Positions 41,440-41,489 of a DNA stretch of 41,489 nucleotides are shown piece by piece. How positions within the stretch are numbered: position 1 is the stretch's first letter; the number at the start of each line of letters is the position of its first letter. Position numbers and translations under genes: made by a program. The DNA is from a bacterium (GTDB lineage: Bacteria; Patescibacteriota; Minisyncoccia; Phycocordibacterales; CAIZLB01): positions 1-41,489 of the forward strand of contig JBAXXP010000002.1 of the NCBI GenBank assembly GCA_037127815.1. Reading direction: 5' to 3'. The notes under the pieces are model-generated. The model was given only the letters and a program-made list of their open reading frames with translations, was not told the DNA's origin and made no database searches.

Positions 41440-41449
41440 TTATAAATAT

Positions 41450-41489
41450 ATGAATTACGTAATAGACGCAAAAAATAAGAAGATTGGTA
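41450..41489 (+). CDS. rplM: 50S ribosomal protein L13, 5' end only
   Basis: Thirteen codons before the window ends: 'MNYVIDAKNKKIG', matching the start of L13 (YVIDAxxKxLGRLA). It begins ten bases after rplQ, and rplM (with rpsI) is the common neighbour of rplQ. The short read length is the only limit. Confidence 0.75.
   Translation, partial: MNYVIDAKNKKIG

Overview
This is an A+T-rich bacterial segment that reads as part of a Candidatus Patescibacteria (CPR), probably Parcubacteria, genome. The evidence is the many small CPR-type hypothetical proteins, surface proteins with the 'YQPGETLEPDCAPGSTNC' N-terminal signature, a short AlaRS without its C-terminal domain, two MltG paralogues, almost no Shine-Dalgarno sequences, and TGA used as a stop (for example at the end of the giant surface gene), which argues against the recoded Gracilibacteria/SR1 lineages. 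The assignment is inference from gene content; no search was run.

Layout. (1) 1-3.9 kb: an MltG-like transglycosylase on the minus strand, divergent from an ECF-type sigma factor with a DUF5667 membrane partner; then a 77-aa protein and a convergent DUF1003-like membrane protein that share a bidirectional terminator. (2) 4-16.9 kb: a co-directional block starting from a near-consensus promoter. It holds a 2376-aa multidomain surface protein ending in a type I dockerin, a membrane-anchored cohesin-domain protein, and five two-component genes (two soluble histidine kinases and three stand-alone receiver domains). This looks like a surface scaffold wired to a phosphorelay and is the best candidate for an undescribed system. 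(3) 17-21.4 kb: a tail-fibre-like, beta-strand-repeat surface gene interrupted by two apparent single-base frameshifts, then a secreted protein with two peptidoglycan-binding domains. (4) 21.5-26.9 kb: ychF, a sigma-region-4/HARE-HTH regulator with repeated TTGAC motifs upstream, and a secreted seven-blade beta-propeller protein whose C-terminus carries a JAMM-like motif. (5) 27-33.2 kb: a tight operon of a conserved membrane protein, a second mltG, mnmA, an ATP-cone/Mrr-like nuclease fusion and pepF. (6) 33.3-38 kb: alaS, a PilM/FtsA-like ATPase-fold protein and a bitopic membrane protein, each with its own promoter. (7) 38-41.5 kb: the translation/transcription cluster infA-rpmJ-rpsM-rpsK-rpsD-rpoA-rplQ-rplM (the last cut by the window edge), with a GC-rich candidate structured RNA between infA and rpmJ.

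Expression signals are a theme of the window. For at least eight genes a good -10 hexamer, often an extended TGC-TAnnnT, ends only 6-10 bases before the start codon, so their mRNAs should be leaderless or nearly so. This fixes several start choices (alaS, the PilM-like gene, the propeller gene).
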